In this document: piece after piece, positions 1-8,291 of the stretch
Position numbering within the stretch: the stretch's first letter is position 1
How the letters are laid out: each line of letters begins with the position of its first letter
DNA from: Streptacidiphilus rugosus AM-16
GTDB taxonomy: Bacteria; Actinomycetota; Actinomycetes; Streptomycetales; Streptomycetaceae
Assembly: GCF_000744655.1 (NCBI RefSeq)
Contig: NZ_JQMJ01000004.1
Coordinates: 4,712,001-4,776,000, forward strand
Direction of reading: 5' to 3'
DNA: 64,000 bases
Notes under the pieces: model-generated
What the model was told of the DNA's origin: nothing
Database searches by the model: none
What the model saw: only the letters and a program-made list of their open reading frames with translations
Position numbers and translations under genes: made by a program

Positions 1-885
1 GAAAGCGGCCAGGCTGCCGCCTATTGCGGCGAGGAACTCCGCTCCGAGGGTGGAGCCGACGCCCGGCATCGAGGTGATCACCTCCGCGAGTTCGTGCTCC
101 CGAAACCGTCCCTCGACGAGCTTGTCGGTCTCCGCGATCTTCTCGTTGAGGGCGATCACCTCCTCGGCCAGGGTGTGGACCATCTGGGCGATGGCTTTCT
201 CTCCGGCGACGGCGGTGTGCTGCCGCTCAGCCGCTTCGACAGTCTTGGCGGCCAGCGCCTCCGCGCCGTAGACCTTGCGGTTGCGGAGCCAGGTCGTCAG
301 CCGCTTGGTGCCGGATCGGCGAATGGCCGCTGGTGTCTGGTAGCCGGTCAGAAGCCGCAGCGGGCCGGCGTTGCCGAGGTCCAAGGTCCGTTCCAACGCC
401 GGGAACATGCTGGTCAGCAGGGCACGGAGCCGATTGGTGACGCGGGTGCGCTCGCCGACAAGGTCTGCACGGTGCTCGGTCAGCAGCCGCAGTTCGATGA
501 TGCCCTCGTCGTCGAGGCGGACGGGAAGCAGGTCGCGCCGCATCCTGGCCTGGTCGGCGATCACGTGGGCGTCGCGGGCGTCGGTCTTGCCCTGGCCTCG
601 GTAGCTGTCTGCGGCGCGGTTGACCGCGACGCCGGGGATGTAGAGGAGCTCCTGGCCGTGGTTGGCCAGGAGGTTGATCAGCAGGCCGGTTTCACCGCCG
701 GTCATGTCCATCGCCCAGGTCACCGCGCCACCGTCGGCAAGGTCCAGGACGTCGGCGACCAGCTGGAGAAGCTCCGGCTCGTCGTTCGCCACCCGCCGCG
801 ACAGCAGCGTGTTGCCCTCGACGTCCAGAACCAGCGTGTGGTGGTGGGTCTTGCCGCAGTCGGTCCCCGCCCATATCCGGCTCAT
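1..885 (-). CDS. IS110-family transposase, partial (C-terminus outside window)
   Basis: This is a DEDD recombinase that moves IS110 elements; in studied members it works with an element-encoded bridge RNA. The 295 visible residues begin MSRIWAGTDCGKTHHH. They show D9 in the first strand, an acidic position at D60 (MDMTGGE), and the diagnostic pair D102 and D105 in KTDARDA. The second domain (Transposase_20) begins near residue 268 with EVITSMPGVGS and runs off the edge. The catalytic serine of that domain would lie outside the window. The ATG at 885 follows GGAG. No frameshift or stop is visible, so the gene may be intact. Confidence 0.93.
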   Translation of the reverse strand, partial: MSRIWAGTDCGKTHHHTLVLDVEGNTLLSRRVANDEPELLQLVADVLDLADGGAVTWAMDMTGGETGLLINLLANHGQELLYIPGVAVNRAADSYRGQGKTDARDAHVIADQARMRRDLLPVRLDDEGIIELRLLTEHRADLVGERTRVTNRLRALLTSMFPALERTLDLGNAGPLRLLTGYQTPAAIRRSGTKRLTTWLRNRKVYGAEALAAKTVEAAERQHTAVAGEKAIAQMVHTLAEEVIALNEKIAETDKLVEGRFREHELAEVITSMPGVGSTLGAEFLAAIGGSLAAF

Positions 886-896
886 CGCTCTCCATC

Positions 897-1062
897 AGGT
901 CGTTCCTGTCTTGCGTACCACGGACGACCTCGCCGGCATTGCTCTACACAGCGACCTTCTCGCACTTCCCAATCGGCGGCCGAGTCGTCGTGGGGAACCG
1001 GGCGGCCAAGCCCACAGAGCCACGGACGGCAGCCGCATGAAAGCCACACCCGGTTCCCCTGG
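897..1062 (-). ncRNA. Candidate IS110 bridge RNA (seekRNA)
   Basis: This non-coding stretch lies directly upstream of the transposase, where IS110-group elements encode their bridge RNA. Two stem-loops are visible. The first has perfect 11-bp arms, GGGGAACCGGG at 992-1002 and CCCGGTTCCCC at 1049-1059, enclosing 46 nt. The second has 7-bp arms, AGGTCGT at 897-903 and ACGACCT at 924-930. Two stems with internal loops are what a target-binding loop plus donor-binding loop would look like. The assignment rests on position and pairing only. Exact ends and loop guides were not resolved because the second element end is missing. Confidence 0.42.
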
Positions 1063-1115
1063 GTGCCACAACCCTACGAATGGCTGGGACGAACCCAAAA
1101 GGAAGGTAGAGCTGC

Positions 1116-1526
1116 ATGAGCATCTCTCTGCAGTACTGCAACATCACGGTCAACGACACGGACGAGTCGCTCGGCTTCTACCGGGACGGGCTCGGTCTCG
1201 AGGTGCGCAACGACGTGGCCTCGGACGGCTTCCACTGGATCACCCTCGGCAGCCCCGCCCAGCCCGACCTGGAGATCGTCCTGTCGGTCCCGCACGCTGG
1301 GCGGTCCAAGGCCGACGGCGACGCCCTCCAGGAACTGCTGATCAAGGGCGTCCTGCCGCAGCTGGTGTTCCGCACCGACGACGTGGACGCGACCTTCGAG
1401 AAGCTGCGGGCCTCCGGCGCCGAGGTGATGCAGGAGCCCATCGACCAGCCCTGGGGTCCGCGCGACTGCGCGTTCAGGGACCCTTCGGGCAATCTGGTCC
1501 GCATCTCCCAGGCGCCCGGCGCCTGA
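1116..1526 (+). CDS. VOC-family (glyoxalase/bleomycin-resistance-like) protein
   Basis: A 136-residue protein of the vicinal oxygen chelate superfamily, which covers glyoxalases, dioxygenases and drug-binding resistance proteins. The two halves of the fold are recognisable: CNITVNDTDESLGFYRDGLG at the N-terminus and FRTDDVDATFEKLRASGAEV in the second half, ending with the usual AFRDPSGNLVRI. The first metal-ligand position is Asn rather than His, so metal use and substrate are uncertain. The ATG follows AAAGGAAGG with good spacing. The IS110 element ends just upstream and may have displaced or replaced the native promoter. Confidence 0.88.
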   Translation: MSISLQYCNITVNDTDESLGFYRDGLGLEVRNDVASDGFHWITLGSPAQPDLEIVLSVPHAGRSKADGDALQELLIKGVLPQLVFRTDDVDATFEKLRASGAEVMQEPIDQPWGPRDCAFRDPSGNLVRISQAPGA

Positions 1527-1580
1527 CGGACGCCTCGACCGGGCGGATGACATGCCCGGAACGGAAGGGCCGGCCAAAGT

Positions 1581-1606
1581 GGAACCGGACGGCACCGGGT
1601 TCCGTC
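1581..1606 (+). promoter_or_regulatory. Possible ECF-sigma promoter ahead of the lipoprotein gene
   Basis: GGAAC at 1581-1585 is followed after 17 bp by CGTC at 1603-1606. This resembles the GGAAC / CGTC pattern of envelope-stress ECF sigma factors. It lies 32 bp upstream of the start codon of a predicted lipoprotein. Part of the same stretch forms a GGAACC/GGTTCC inverted repeat. The match is short and could be chance. Confidence 0.22.
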
Positions 1607-1637
1607 ACAACGGCAACCGAACTGCCGAGGAGCCACC

Positions 1638-2207
1638 ATGAAGCCGTCCGTCGTCGCTGTCACCGCCGCCGGCGCCGTCACCATCGCCGCCCTGCTCACC
1701 GGGTGCGGGTCGTCCACCCCGACCTCCCCGGCCGCCCAGGGCGCGCCCAGCTCGTCCGCCTCGGTCGCCTCCGCCTCCGGCACGCCGACGGCGGGCTCCT
1801 CGGCCGCGGGGACCTCGGCGACCGGCGCGGCGACGCCCGGCTCCTCGGGTACCGGGACGGGCGCGGGGGCGAGCACGGTCGTGAAGGTCGGCGACAACGA
1901 CAAGGGCCACACCGTCACCGTGCACCAGGGCCAGCGCGTCGCCCTCGTGCTGACCGGCGGCTACTGGCAGGTCGCGGGCAGCAGTGCGCCCGCCGTCGTC
2001 CGGCAGGACGGCGCGCCCAGCTACCTGGCCCCCTCCCCCGCGAGCTGCGCGCCCGGGGTGGGCTGCCGGCCGCAGGAGACCGACTTCTCCGCACTGTCCG
2101 TCGGCACGGCCACCCTCACGGCCTCCCGCACCAGCTGCGGCGAGGCGCGCCGCTGCCCGGCGGGCCAGGGCAGCTACAGCGTGACGATCAGCGTCGTCGC
2201 GGCCTGA
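1638..2207 (+). CDS. Putative secreted lipoprotein with chagasin-like domain
   Basis: A 189-residue predicted lipoprotein. The N-terminus has a lysine, a hydrophobic stretch and the lipobox LLTGC with Cys22 as the expected lipidated residue. A Ser/Thr/Ala/Gly-rich spacer (about residues 25-80) follows, as in cell-wall-spanning actinomycete lipoproteins. The folded part (about 85-189) starts TVVKVGDNDKGHTVTVHQGQ and contains LTGGYWQV. That loosely recalls the chagasin (I42 inhibitor) motif NPTTGYSW, but the other chagasin motifs are not clear. Four cysteines in the last 70 residues could form disulfides. GAGGAG precedes the ATG. Function is unknown. Confidence 0.8.
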   Translation: MKPSVVAVTAAGAVTIAALLTGCGSSTPTSPAAQGAPSSSASVASASGTPTAGSSAAGTSATGAATPGSSGTGTGAGASTVVKVGDNDKGHTVTVHQGQRVALVLTGGYWQVAGSSAPAVVRQDGAPSYLAPSPASCAPGVGCRPQETDFSALSVGTATLTASRTSCGEARRCPAGQGSYSVTISVVAA

Positions 2208-2259
2208 GCCGGTACTCCGCCGCCCCGCCGTCGGCCGCCGGCCGGCTGCCGCTCCCCCG

Positions 2260-2892
2260 TCAGCTCAGCATCCTGGCGGCGTGCAGCCGGCTGGCGTGTT
2301 CGACCAGCGCGATCAGCACCTTCTTGCCCGAGTCCCGCTCGCGCGCGTCGCAGAGCAGCACCGGTGTGCCCTCCTCCAGGTCGAGCGCGGCGCCGATCCG
2401 TTCCACGGCGTGCTTGCGGGCCCCGGTGAAGCAGTTCACCGCGACCACGAAGGGGATGCCGCGCCGCTCGAAGTAGTCCACCGAGGGGAAGCAGTCCTCC
2501 AGTCGGCGCGTGTCGGCCAGCACGACCGCGCCCAGCGCGCCGTGGGCAAGCTCGTCCCAGAGGAACCAGAAGCGGTCCTGACCCGGGGTGCCGAAGAGGT
2601 AGAGGGACAGGCCGTCGCGGATGGTGATCCGGCCGAAGTCCATGGCCACCGTGGTCGTGGTCTTCTGCTCGACGCCGCCGAGGTCGTCCACGCCCCGGCC
2701 GGCCTCGGTCAGCAGCTCCTCGGTGCGCAGCGGGCGGATCTCGCTGACCGCGCCGACCAGGGTGGTCTTGCCGACCCCGAATCCGCCGGCGACCAGGATC
2801 TTCAGGGCCATCGCGGGCTCGGCGTCGGCGACGGCCGCCTTCTTCGTACCGGCGGGAACGGGAACGGATGCGTCAGAGTGCGCGGAGGCCAT
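2260..2892 (-). CDS. cvnD: Conservon GTPase (CvnD-type, ATP/GTP-binding)
   Basis: A 210-residue Ras-like small GTPase, the last gene of a conservon. After a roughly 28-residue leader the P-loop GGFGVGKTT is clear. TTTTVAMDFGR corresponds to switch I, and LYLFGTPGQDRFWFLWDEL to the G3/switch II region. VAVNCF occupies the place of the NKxD motif, as is usual in this family where canonical G4 is poorly kept. It should act in the cytoplasm with the kinase, Roadblock and DUF742 partners as a membrane-associated signalling complex resembling a eukaryotic G-protein system. The start overlaps the end of the DUF742 gene by 20 bp, so translation is probably coupled. Confidence 0.94.
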   Translation of the reverse strand: MASAHSDASVPVPAGTKKAAVADAEPAMALKILVAGGFGVGKTTLVGAVSEIRPLRTEELLTEAGRGVDDLGGVEQKTTTTVAMDFGRITIRDGLSLYLFGTPGQDRFWFLWDELAHGALGAVVLADTRRLEDCFPSVDYFERRGIPFVVAVNCFTGARKHAVERIGAALDLEEGTPVLLCDARERDSGKKVLIALVEHASRLHAARMLS

Positions 2893-3256
2893 TGATCACT
2901 TCTCGCAGGATGCGCTCGTCGGGGAGCATGGCGGGCGGGACGGGGCGGCTGACGCGGATCAGGCCCGCGTCCAGGAGGTCGCCGAGCAGTACCCGGACGA
3001 CCCCGACCGGCAGGTCCAGATCGGCGGCGATCTCGGCGACGGACTGGGCCTGGAACCGGCACAGGTCGAGGATCGCGGCGGGCTCGGGGGCGATCCCGAG
3101 CTCCGCGCCGTACGGGCTGTCGGCACCGTACGGGGTGTCCGCGACGATCATCGCGATCAGGTCGAAGGCCTCGCTGGCGGGCCTGGTCCGGCCCCGGGTC
3201 AGGGCGTAGAGGCGGACCATCGGGCCCGCCTCCTCGTCGAACCAGTTCGAGTCCAT
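2873..3256 (-). CDS. cvnC: Conservon DUF742 protein (CvnC-type)
   Basis: A 127-residue DUF742 protein. It has the family hallmarks GPMVRLYALTRGRTRP at the N-terminus, and a winged-helix-like C-terminal half with AAILDLCRFQAQSVAEIAAD and LPVGVVRVLLGDLLDAG. A small repeat, TPYGADSPYGAE, sits mid-protein and is encoded by a near-duplication (gtacggggtgtc / gtacgggctgtc, on the plus strand). In S. coelicolor conservons this component joins the kinase-Roadblock-GTPase complex, but its biochemical role is not settled. It lies 5 bp after the Roadblock gene and overlaps the GTPase gene. Confidence 0.93.
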   Translation of the reverse strand: MDSNWFDEEAGPMVRLYALTRGRTRPASEAFDLIAMIVADTPYGADSPYGAELGIAPEPAAILDLCRFQAQSVAEIAADLDLPVGVVRVLLGDLLDAGLIRVSRPVPPAMLPDERILREVINGLRAL

Positions 3257-3261
3257 CGCGC

Positions 3262-3684
3262 TCAGCCTGCCGAGGGCGCATCCACCGCGGTGCGCGGCGG
3301 CGTGTACAGGTGCTCGCCCACCCGGCGGACCAGCCGGGCCATCTCGTAGGCGATCAGGCCGATGTCGGCGTCCGCCCCGCTGAAGACCGCGAGACAGGTG
3401 CCGTCCCCCGCCGCGACGACGAAGAGGAAGCCGCCGTCGAGCTCCACCATGGTCTGGCGGACCTCGCCCGCGTCGAAGTGGCGGCCGGTGCCCTTGGCCA
3501 GACTGTGGAAGCCGGATGCGACCGCGGCCAGGTGCTCGCCGTCCTCACGGCTGAGCCCGGCCGAGACCCCGAGGGCCAGACCGTCGCGGGAGAGCACGAC
3601 GGCGTGGCGGACCTGGGCGACGCGGGAGACCAGCTCGTCCAGCAACCAGTTCAGTTCACCGGTGTGGTTCATCGTCGCGGCCAT
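3262..3684 (-). CDS. cvnB: Conservon Roadblock/LC7 protein (CvnB-type)
   Basis: A 140-residue Roadblock/LC7-domain protein, the partner that in other bacteria regulates small Ras-like GTPases. The signature is LNWLLDELVSRVAQVRHAVVLSRDGLALG, then HLAAVASGFHSLAKGTGR and the strand FLFVVAAGDGTCLAVF. The start is either the ATG at 3684, overlapping the kinase gene by 29 bp, or the in-frame ATG at 3672; the overlap indicates translational coupling either way. The gene sits second in the conservon, directly after the kinase. Confidence 0.94.
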   Translation of the reverse strand: MAATMNHTGELNWLLDELVSRVAQVRHAVVLSRDGLALGVSAGLSREDGEHLAAVASGFHSLAKGTGRHFDAGEVRQTMVELDGGFLFVVAAGDGTCLAVFSGADADIGLIAYEMARLVRRVGEHLYTPPRTAVDAPSAG

Positions 3685-6412
3685 CCGCGGCCTTCCTCTC
3701 GAAGTCTTCGACGTCCTGCTGCCGTTCCTGGTGGATCTTCAGATGCCGTGCCGTGCCCTGGCCCGCCGGCCCGCCGTGACCGCCGCGCCCCCGGGCCCAG
3801 CCGTCGCGCAGCGCCGACATCGTGGCCCTGGCCTCTTCCGGGCTGCGCTCCTGGGCGCCGCCGTCGCGCGACGGCCTGGTGCGCTCGACCGGCGGGGCGT
3901 CGCGCAACTGCACGGCGAGATTGGCCTGGCGGACCCGGCGCGGGAGCTCTTCGGTGTTGCGCCGCAGCGGCGTCGCGCCCGCGCGGTCCGTCGCGGCGCG
4001 GCGGCCGACGCCCGGGTGCTCGTCGGGTTCCCCGTCCCCGGTACGCCGGTCCACGGGGTGCCGGACTTCGAGGCGGCGGTCTTCGAGGTGCGGGTCGTGC
4101 GCCGGCCCGTCGTCGAGCGGCTCGTCGTCGAGGGAGCCGACGGACACGCCGGCCCGACCGGTGGGCCGGTCCGCCGCGGGGTCGGCGACCAGCGGCGGCA
4201 GCGGACGCTCGGCGCCGTCCGCGGTGCCACCCGCGCCGACCCCGGCCATCACCGTCGCCGGCTCCGGCGGCGCCAGCGGCGGCAGGTCGAGCTCCGCGTC
4301 GATCGGCGCGCGCTGCCGGGTGCGGCCGGTCTCCAGCAGGGCGGTCGGCAGCAGGACCACGGCGGTGGTGCCGCCGTAGGCCGAAGGTCGCAGCGAGACC
4401 CGGACGCCGTGGCGGCGGGCCAGTCGGCTGACGACGAAGAGACCGAGCCGGTCGCTGTCGAAGAGGTCGGCCTGCTGTGCGTCGGCGATCCTGCGGTTGG
4501 CCTCCGCCACCGCCTCCTTGCCCATCCCGAGGCCCCGGTCCTCGATCTCGACCGCGTAGCCGGCGCCGACCTGCTCGCCGGTGACCACGACCTTGGTGTG
4601 CGGGGGCGAGAAGGCGGTCGCGTTCTCGACCAGCTCGGCGATCAGGTGGGTGAGGTCGGCGACGGCCGCGCCCACCACCGCGACGCCGGGCAGCCGGCGG
4701 ACGTCCACCCGCGAGTAGTCCTCGACCTCGGCGACCGCGGAGCGGACCACGTCCAGCAGCGGCACCGGCCTGCGCCAGGCCCGGCCGGGCGCGGCGCCGG
4801 AGAGGATGATCAGGCCCTCGGCGTGGCGGCGCATCCGGGTGGTGAGGTGGTCCAGCCTGAACAGGTCCTCCAGCTCTCCCGGGTCCTCGGTGCGGCGCTC
4901 CATCGCGTCGAGCAGGGTGAGCTGACGGTGCACCAGCACCTGGCTGCGCCGGGCGAGGTTGACGAAGACGCCGGAGACCCCGGAGAGCACCTCCGCACGC
5001 TCCACGGCCGCGGTGAGCGCGGCGCGCTGCACCGAGTTCAGCGCCTCGCCGACCTGGCCGATCTCGTCCTCGCCCGCCTGCACGACCGGGGCCTCGGCCT
5101 CGATGTCGATCTCCTCGCCGGCCCGCAGCCGCCGCATCGCGGCGGGAAGGCGTCGACCGGCCAGCTCCAGCGCGGAGTTGCGCAGCCCGACCAGCTCGAC
5201 GACCAGACCGCGGCCGATGCGCACCGAGATCAGCAGCGAGACGCAGACGGCCGCGAGGCCGAAGAGGACCGCCGCGCCGTTCCTGGTGAGCACCGCCACG
5301 CTGTACGGGTCCGCGTTCGCGCCCGCGGCTGCGCCCGCGCCGGTCAGGACGGCGTCGAGCTGCTGCTGGACGCCGGCCGCGGTCGGCGCCCAGTCGCCGC
5401 CCGCGGCCTGGGCGGAGCGGGTTCCCCCGCCGCCGGTGCGGATCGCGTCCTCCATCCGGGTCAGCGCCTGCGCCTGCGGTCCGCCGCTCACCTGCCGGTA
5501 CGCGGCGAGGTCGGCGGGGCGCAGGTCGGGCGCGGCGGACCGGGCCGTGGCGCGCTGGGAGTAGAGGGCCCCGGTGAACTCCTGGTACTGCTCGGGGCTC
5601 ATCCGCCCCGCGGCCTGCGCGGACTGGACGGCCGCGTCCTCGCGGGCGAGCATCTCGCGCGCCTGGGAGAGTTCGAGCACCACGCGGGCGTCCGAGGCGA
5701 TGCCGCTGTTCTGCACGCCGGTGAGCGAGCCGACGACGCCGAAAGCACTGTCCACGAGCCCGGCATAGCCGTCGGCCGCGGCGGTCCAGTCGAGCTGGCG
5801 GCCCTCGACGCGGGCGCGCAGTTGGCGCAGGCCCGCGGTGGCCGTGTTCAGGGCGTCGATCCGCCCCGCGAGCGTGGTGGAGAGACCGGTGGCGGTGGAT
5901 TCGCCGCGCAGGATGTCCTGGTCCATCACGCCGACCGCCGCGTCGGTGGCGCGGGCCCTGGCGTCGAAGGCGTCCATCCGGGACGGTACGGGGGCGGCCA
6001 GGTAGGCGAGGGCGGCGGCGCGCTCGGCCTGCACGGCGTCGACGGTGGCGCCGACGGGCGAGAGCAGTGTCTGGTCGACCTGCTTGAGTCGGATCAGCGA
6101 GTCGACGGACTGTGCGGTGGTGACGGTCGCGAAGGCCCAGAGGGCGAGCAGCGAGACGACGGGCACCATGAGCAGCGACACGATGCGGGCGCGGACCGTG
6201 CGCGGCCGCAGCCTCAGCCGCAGCGTCACGGGGCGGGCGGGCCGGTAGCCGCCGAGGCCGAGGTGGCGTTCCTCGCTGGCGGGCGGTCCGGCGTGGGCGG
6301 GCCGCGGCCGGCCGTTCGCGGCGAAGGCCGCGGGTCTGAGACTGCCGGTCGTCGAGGTGGTCGCGCCCGCTCCCCCGTGGGAGGCGGCGCCCGGTCCGGG
6401 GGCCGCCGTCAC
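3656..6412 (-). CDS. cvnA: Conservon sensor histidine kinase with NIT sensing domain (CvnA-type)
   Basis: A 918-residue membrane histidine kinase. A Gly/Pro-rich cytoplasmic leader is followed by a first membrane segment near residues 76-98. Next comes a long extracytoplasmic helical region resembling the nitrate/nitrite-sensing (NIT) domain, then a second membrane segment near 385-410 and a HAMP-like linker. The helix bundle with LDHLTTRMRRHAEGL replaces the classical H-box. The ATPase domain keeps the N box HLIAELVENATAFSPP and the G boxes EIEDRGLGM and DSDRLGLFVVSRLARRHG. A disordered, Asp/Arg/Pro-rich tail of about 200 residues ends the protein. Translation starts at GTG 6412 in a GTGA overlap with the MHYT gene upstream. 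The true ligand is unknown. Confidence 0.93.
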   Translation of the reverse strand: MTAAPGPGAASHGGAGATTSTTGSLRPAAFAANGRPRPAHAGPPASEERHLGLGGYRPARPVTLRLRLRPRTVRARIVSLLMVPVVSLLALWAFATVTTAQSVDSLIRLKQVDQTLLSPVGATVDAVQAERAAALAYLAAPVPSRMDAFDARARATDAAVGVMDQDILRGESTATGLSTTLAGRIDALNTATAGLRQLRARVEGRQLDWTAAADGYAGLVDSAFGVVGSLTGVQNSGIASDARVVLELSQAREMLAREDAAVQSAQAAGRMSPEQYQEFTGALYSQRATARSAAPDLRPADLAAYRQVSGGPQAQALTRMEDAIRTGGGGTRSAQAAGGDWAPTAAGVQQQLDAVLTGAGAAAGANADPYSVAVLTRNGAAVLFGLAAVCVSLLISVRIGRGLVVELVGLRNSALELAGRRLPAAMRRLRAGEEIDIEAEAPVVQAGEDEIGQVGEALNSVQRAALTAAVERAEVLSGVSGVFVNLARRSQVLVHRQLTLLDAMERRTEDPGELEDLFRLDHLTTRMRRHAEGLIILSGAAPGRAWRRPVPLLDVVRSAVAEVEDYSRVDVRRLPGVAVVGAAVADLTHLIAELVENATAFSPPHTKVVVTGEQVGAGYAVEIEDRGLGMGKEAVAEANRRIADAQQADLFDSDRLGLFVVSRLARRHGVRVSLRPSAYGGTTAVVLLPTALLETGRTRQRAPIDAELDLPPLAPPEPATVMAGVGAGGTADGAERPLPPLVADPAADRPTGRAGVSVGSLDDEPLDDGPAHDPHLEDRRLEVRHPVDRRTGDGEPDEHPGVGRRAATDRAGATPLRRNTEELPRRVRQANLAVQLRDAPPVERTRPSRDGGAQERSPEEARATMSALRDGWARGRGGHGGPAGQGTARHLKIHQERQQDVEDFERKAADGRDDEPHR

Positions 6413-7197
6413 GACTGCACCGCCGGCAGGTGACGCAGGCCCTCGGCGGTCGCGTTCTCGGCCCGCTCGTGCGCGGTGGGCGAGAGCGCGACGAAGGCCG
6501 AGGTCAGGAACAGGTACGAGCCGAGGCCGACGGCGAGCGGGAAGATGAACTGCATCAGCGTCGCCCCCTGCAGCGGGGCGACGGAGGGCTGGACCTGCAC
6601 GGTCACCGCGTACATCCCGGTGTAGTGCATGGAGCTGACGGCCAGTCCCATGACCAGCGCCGCGCCCGCCGCGGCGACCGGTCCGGCGATGTTCAGGCCG
6701 GCCCAGAGGGCGGCGGTGGCGGCGGCGACGGCGATGATCACCGAGAGGGCGACGGTGGTGGGGTCGTACCGCACGTTCCCGTGCAGGTCGAGCGCGAGCA
6801 TGCCGAGGTAGTGCATGGCGGCGACCCCGAAGCCCGTCGTGGTCCCGCCGAGCAGCAGCGAGCGGAACTTGTGCTTCCCGTAGCCGACGGCGAAGACGCC
6901 GATGCCGACGAAGACCAGGGCGCCGAGCAGGCTGAGGATCGTCAGCGGCACGTTGTAGCGGATCTCCGTGCCGGTCACGGTGAAGCCGAGCATCCCGACG
7001 AAGTGCATGGTCCAGATCCCGGACCCGATCGCGGAAGCGCCCGTCAGCAGCCAGTTGCGCTTGGCGCGTCCGGTCGCGGCGACGGCCCGCACGGTGCAGC
7101 GCAGCCCCAGGGCCGAGCCGAGGACGGCCATCAGATACGACAGGATCGGCGTCAGCCAGCCGTATCCCAGCTCGGTCATGCTCCCCATCGTGCCCAT
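6409..7197 (-). CDS. MHYT-domain integral membrane sensor
   Basis: A 262-residue polytopic membrane protein. The MHYT-type motifs are MHFVGM, AMHYLGM and SMHYTGMYA, carried on predicted membrane helices. The family (as in CoxC/YkoW-like proteins) is proposed to bind a metal through the conserved Met and His and so sense O2, CO or NO. I chose the ATG at 7197 because GGAGAGG lies seven bases upstream. An in-frame ATG at 7257 would add 20 unlikely residues. Its stop overlaps the kinase start (GTGA), making it the first gene of the conservon operon. Unlike most MHYT proteins it carries no output domain, so the kinase behind it may be its partner. Confidence 0.9.
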   Translation of the reverse strand: MGTMGSMTELGYGWLTPILSYLMAVLGSALGLRCTVRAVAATGRAKRNWLLTGASAIGSGIWTMHFVGMLGFTVTGTEIRYNVPLTILSLLGALVFVGIGVFAVGYGKHKFRSLLLGGTTTGFGVAAMHYLGMLALDLHGNVRYDPTTVALSVIIAVAAATAALWAGLNIAGPVAAAGAALVMGLAVSSMHYTGMYAVTVQVQPSVAPLQGATLMQFIFPLAVGLGSYLFLTSAFVALSPTAHERAENATAEGLRHLPAVQS

Positions 7198-7401
7198 GCG
7201 GCAGCCTCTCCGTACGCTCGTTGCGGCATGGGGAGGGACGCTACTCAGCGGATTCACTCGAATACGCGGACATCCGCAAAAGCACCGCAGAGCGGAGCGG
7301 GGTGTGCTGAACTAATGAGGTATGTGCCTACCCTTGGTACTGGTGTTTCCGCAGCTCAGCGGGGGTCTGCTGCGCGGGGTTCGACTGCGCTGGGGTCGGC
7401 G

Positions 7402-8235
7402 CTACTGCAGCACGCCGACCGCGCGGGCGATGACGAGCGCCAGGGTGAGCAGTGAGACCAGCGACTGCGAGGCCATCAGCAGCTTCGCCCAGCGTGACAA
7501 CGGCATGGTGTCCGTCGGGCTGAACGAGGTCGCGTTGGTGAAGGCCACATAGAGGTAGTCGACGTACTGCGGCTCCCAGTCCGGCCGGGCGATCCCCTCC
7601 TGCTGCATCTGCGGGAAGAGGAAGTCGGGGTGCTTGTGCGTGCCCATGGCCCGCAGCACCGGACCGCCGCGGTCCCACTCCCAGTACCAGAGGCTGTAGG
7701 CGATGATGTTGGTGATCCAGATCCCGGCGCCGGTCATCAGCAGCTGGACCGGGGTGATCCCCTGCGAGCCGTGGATCAGGTCGCGCACCAGCATCACCGC
7801 CGACCAGGCGTTGGCCAGGCTGACGGCGCAGGCCAGCAGCAGGCTCATGATCCGGACCTTGGCCGCCGGGCTCGCGGGCATCCTGCGGTGCGGGTTGGCC
7901 GCCACCAGCGCGACGATCAGTGCCATCTCCAGCGCCGGCATGAGCCACTGCGGGTGGATGCTGAGGCGTTCCGGCAGCGACAGCTGGATGGCGATGGCGA
8001 CGAGCAGCGCGATCATCACGCTCCAGCGCTGCTCGCCCTCCGTCCGCCGGAGCCATGCGGGCAGGGAGAGGTCGTCGTCGTCATCCTGGTCGGGCTCGGC
8101 GACGGCCTGGTCGGCCACGCGGGCGGAGTCCCGCGCCGCCTCGTGCTCCCCGTCGTGCTCCCCGTCGTGCTGCGTGTCGTGCGCGGTCTCGTGCTCGATG
8201 TCGGGCTGTGCGTCGTGGTCGGTCACGGCCGACAT
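7402..8235 (-). CDS. DUF1345-like / ion-channel-like membrane protein
   Basis: A 277-residue membrane protein. The first 60 residues are very acidic and His-rich, with a short repeat HDGEHDGEHE, and look disordered. About four or five membrane helices follow. The C-terminal part YVDYLYVAFTNATSFSPTDT, then a helix starting MPLSRWAKLLMASQSL, matches the pattern of DUF1345 proteins, where this loop resembles a potassium-channel pore (compare TxTTxGYGD). Transport or channel activity is inference only. The gene is single, about 200 bp upstream of the MHYT operon on the same strand, so it may share regulation. Confidence 0.75.
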   Translation of the reverse strand: MSAVTDHDAQPDIEHETAHDTQHDGEHDGEHEAARDSARVADQAVAEPDQDDDDDLSLPAWLRRTEGEQRWSVMIALLVAIAIQLSLPERLSIHPQWLMPALEMALIVALVAANPHRRMPASPAAKVRIMSLLLACAVSLANAWSAVMLVRDLIHGSQGITPVQLLMTGAGIWITNIIAYSLWYWEWDRGGPVLRAMGTHKHPDFLFPQMQQEGIARPDWEPQYVDYLYVAFTNATSFSPTDTMPLSRWAKLLMASQSLVSLLTLALVIARAVGVLQ

Positions 8236-8291
8236 TGTGCAGAGTCCCGGTGTGAGCCGTTCAAGAGGGTCCCGAACCTGGACCCGGCCGC

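Larger units (their letters stand above)
1..1075 (-). mobile_element. IS110-family insertion sequence, truncated by the window edge
   Basis: The element consists of a DEDD transposase gene reading leftward out of the window and a structured non-coding stretch of about 170-200 bp on its 5' side. That arrangement is typical of the IS110 group, whose left end lies upstream of the transposase. The outer boundary is uncertain. It must lie between the hairpin ending near 1060 and the ribosome binding site of the next gene near 1100, so 1075 is only an estimate. IS110 elements make no long terminal inverted repeats or clear target duplications, so the end cannot be read from symmetry. The other end is outside the window. 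Confidence 0.75.

Noticed and set aside
992-1059. GGGGAACC/GGTTCCCC stem in the IS110 end as a further copy of the dispersed palindromic repeat
   Set aside because: The inner hairpin, the CCACC blocks and the loop are missing. The likeness is limited to a GC-rich stem.
3362-6433. Very long open frame on the plus strand opposite the conservon kinase
   Set aside because: It is a GC-bias shadow: Arg/Gly/Ala-rich, no domain pattern, and fully antisense to a gene with clear kinase motifs.
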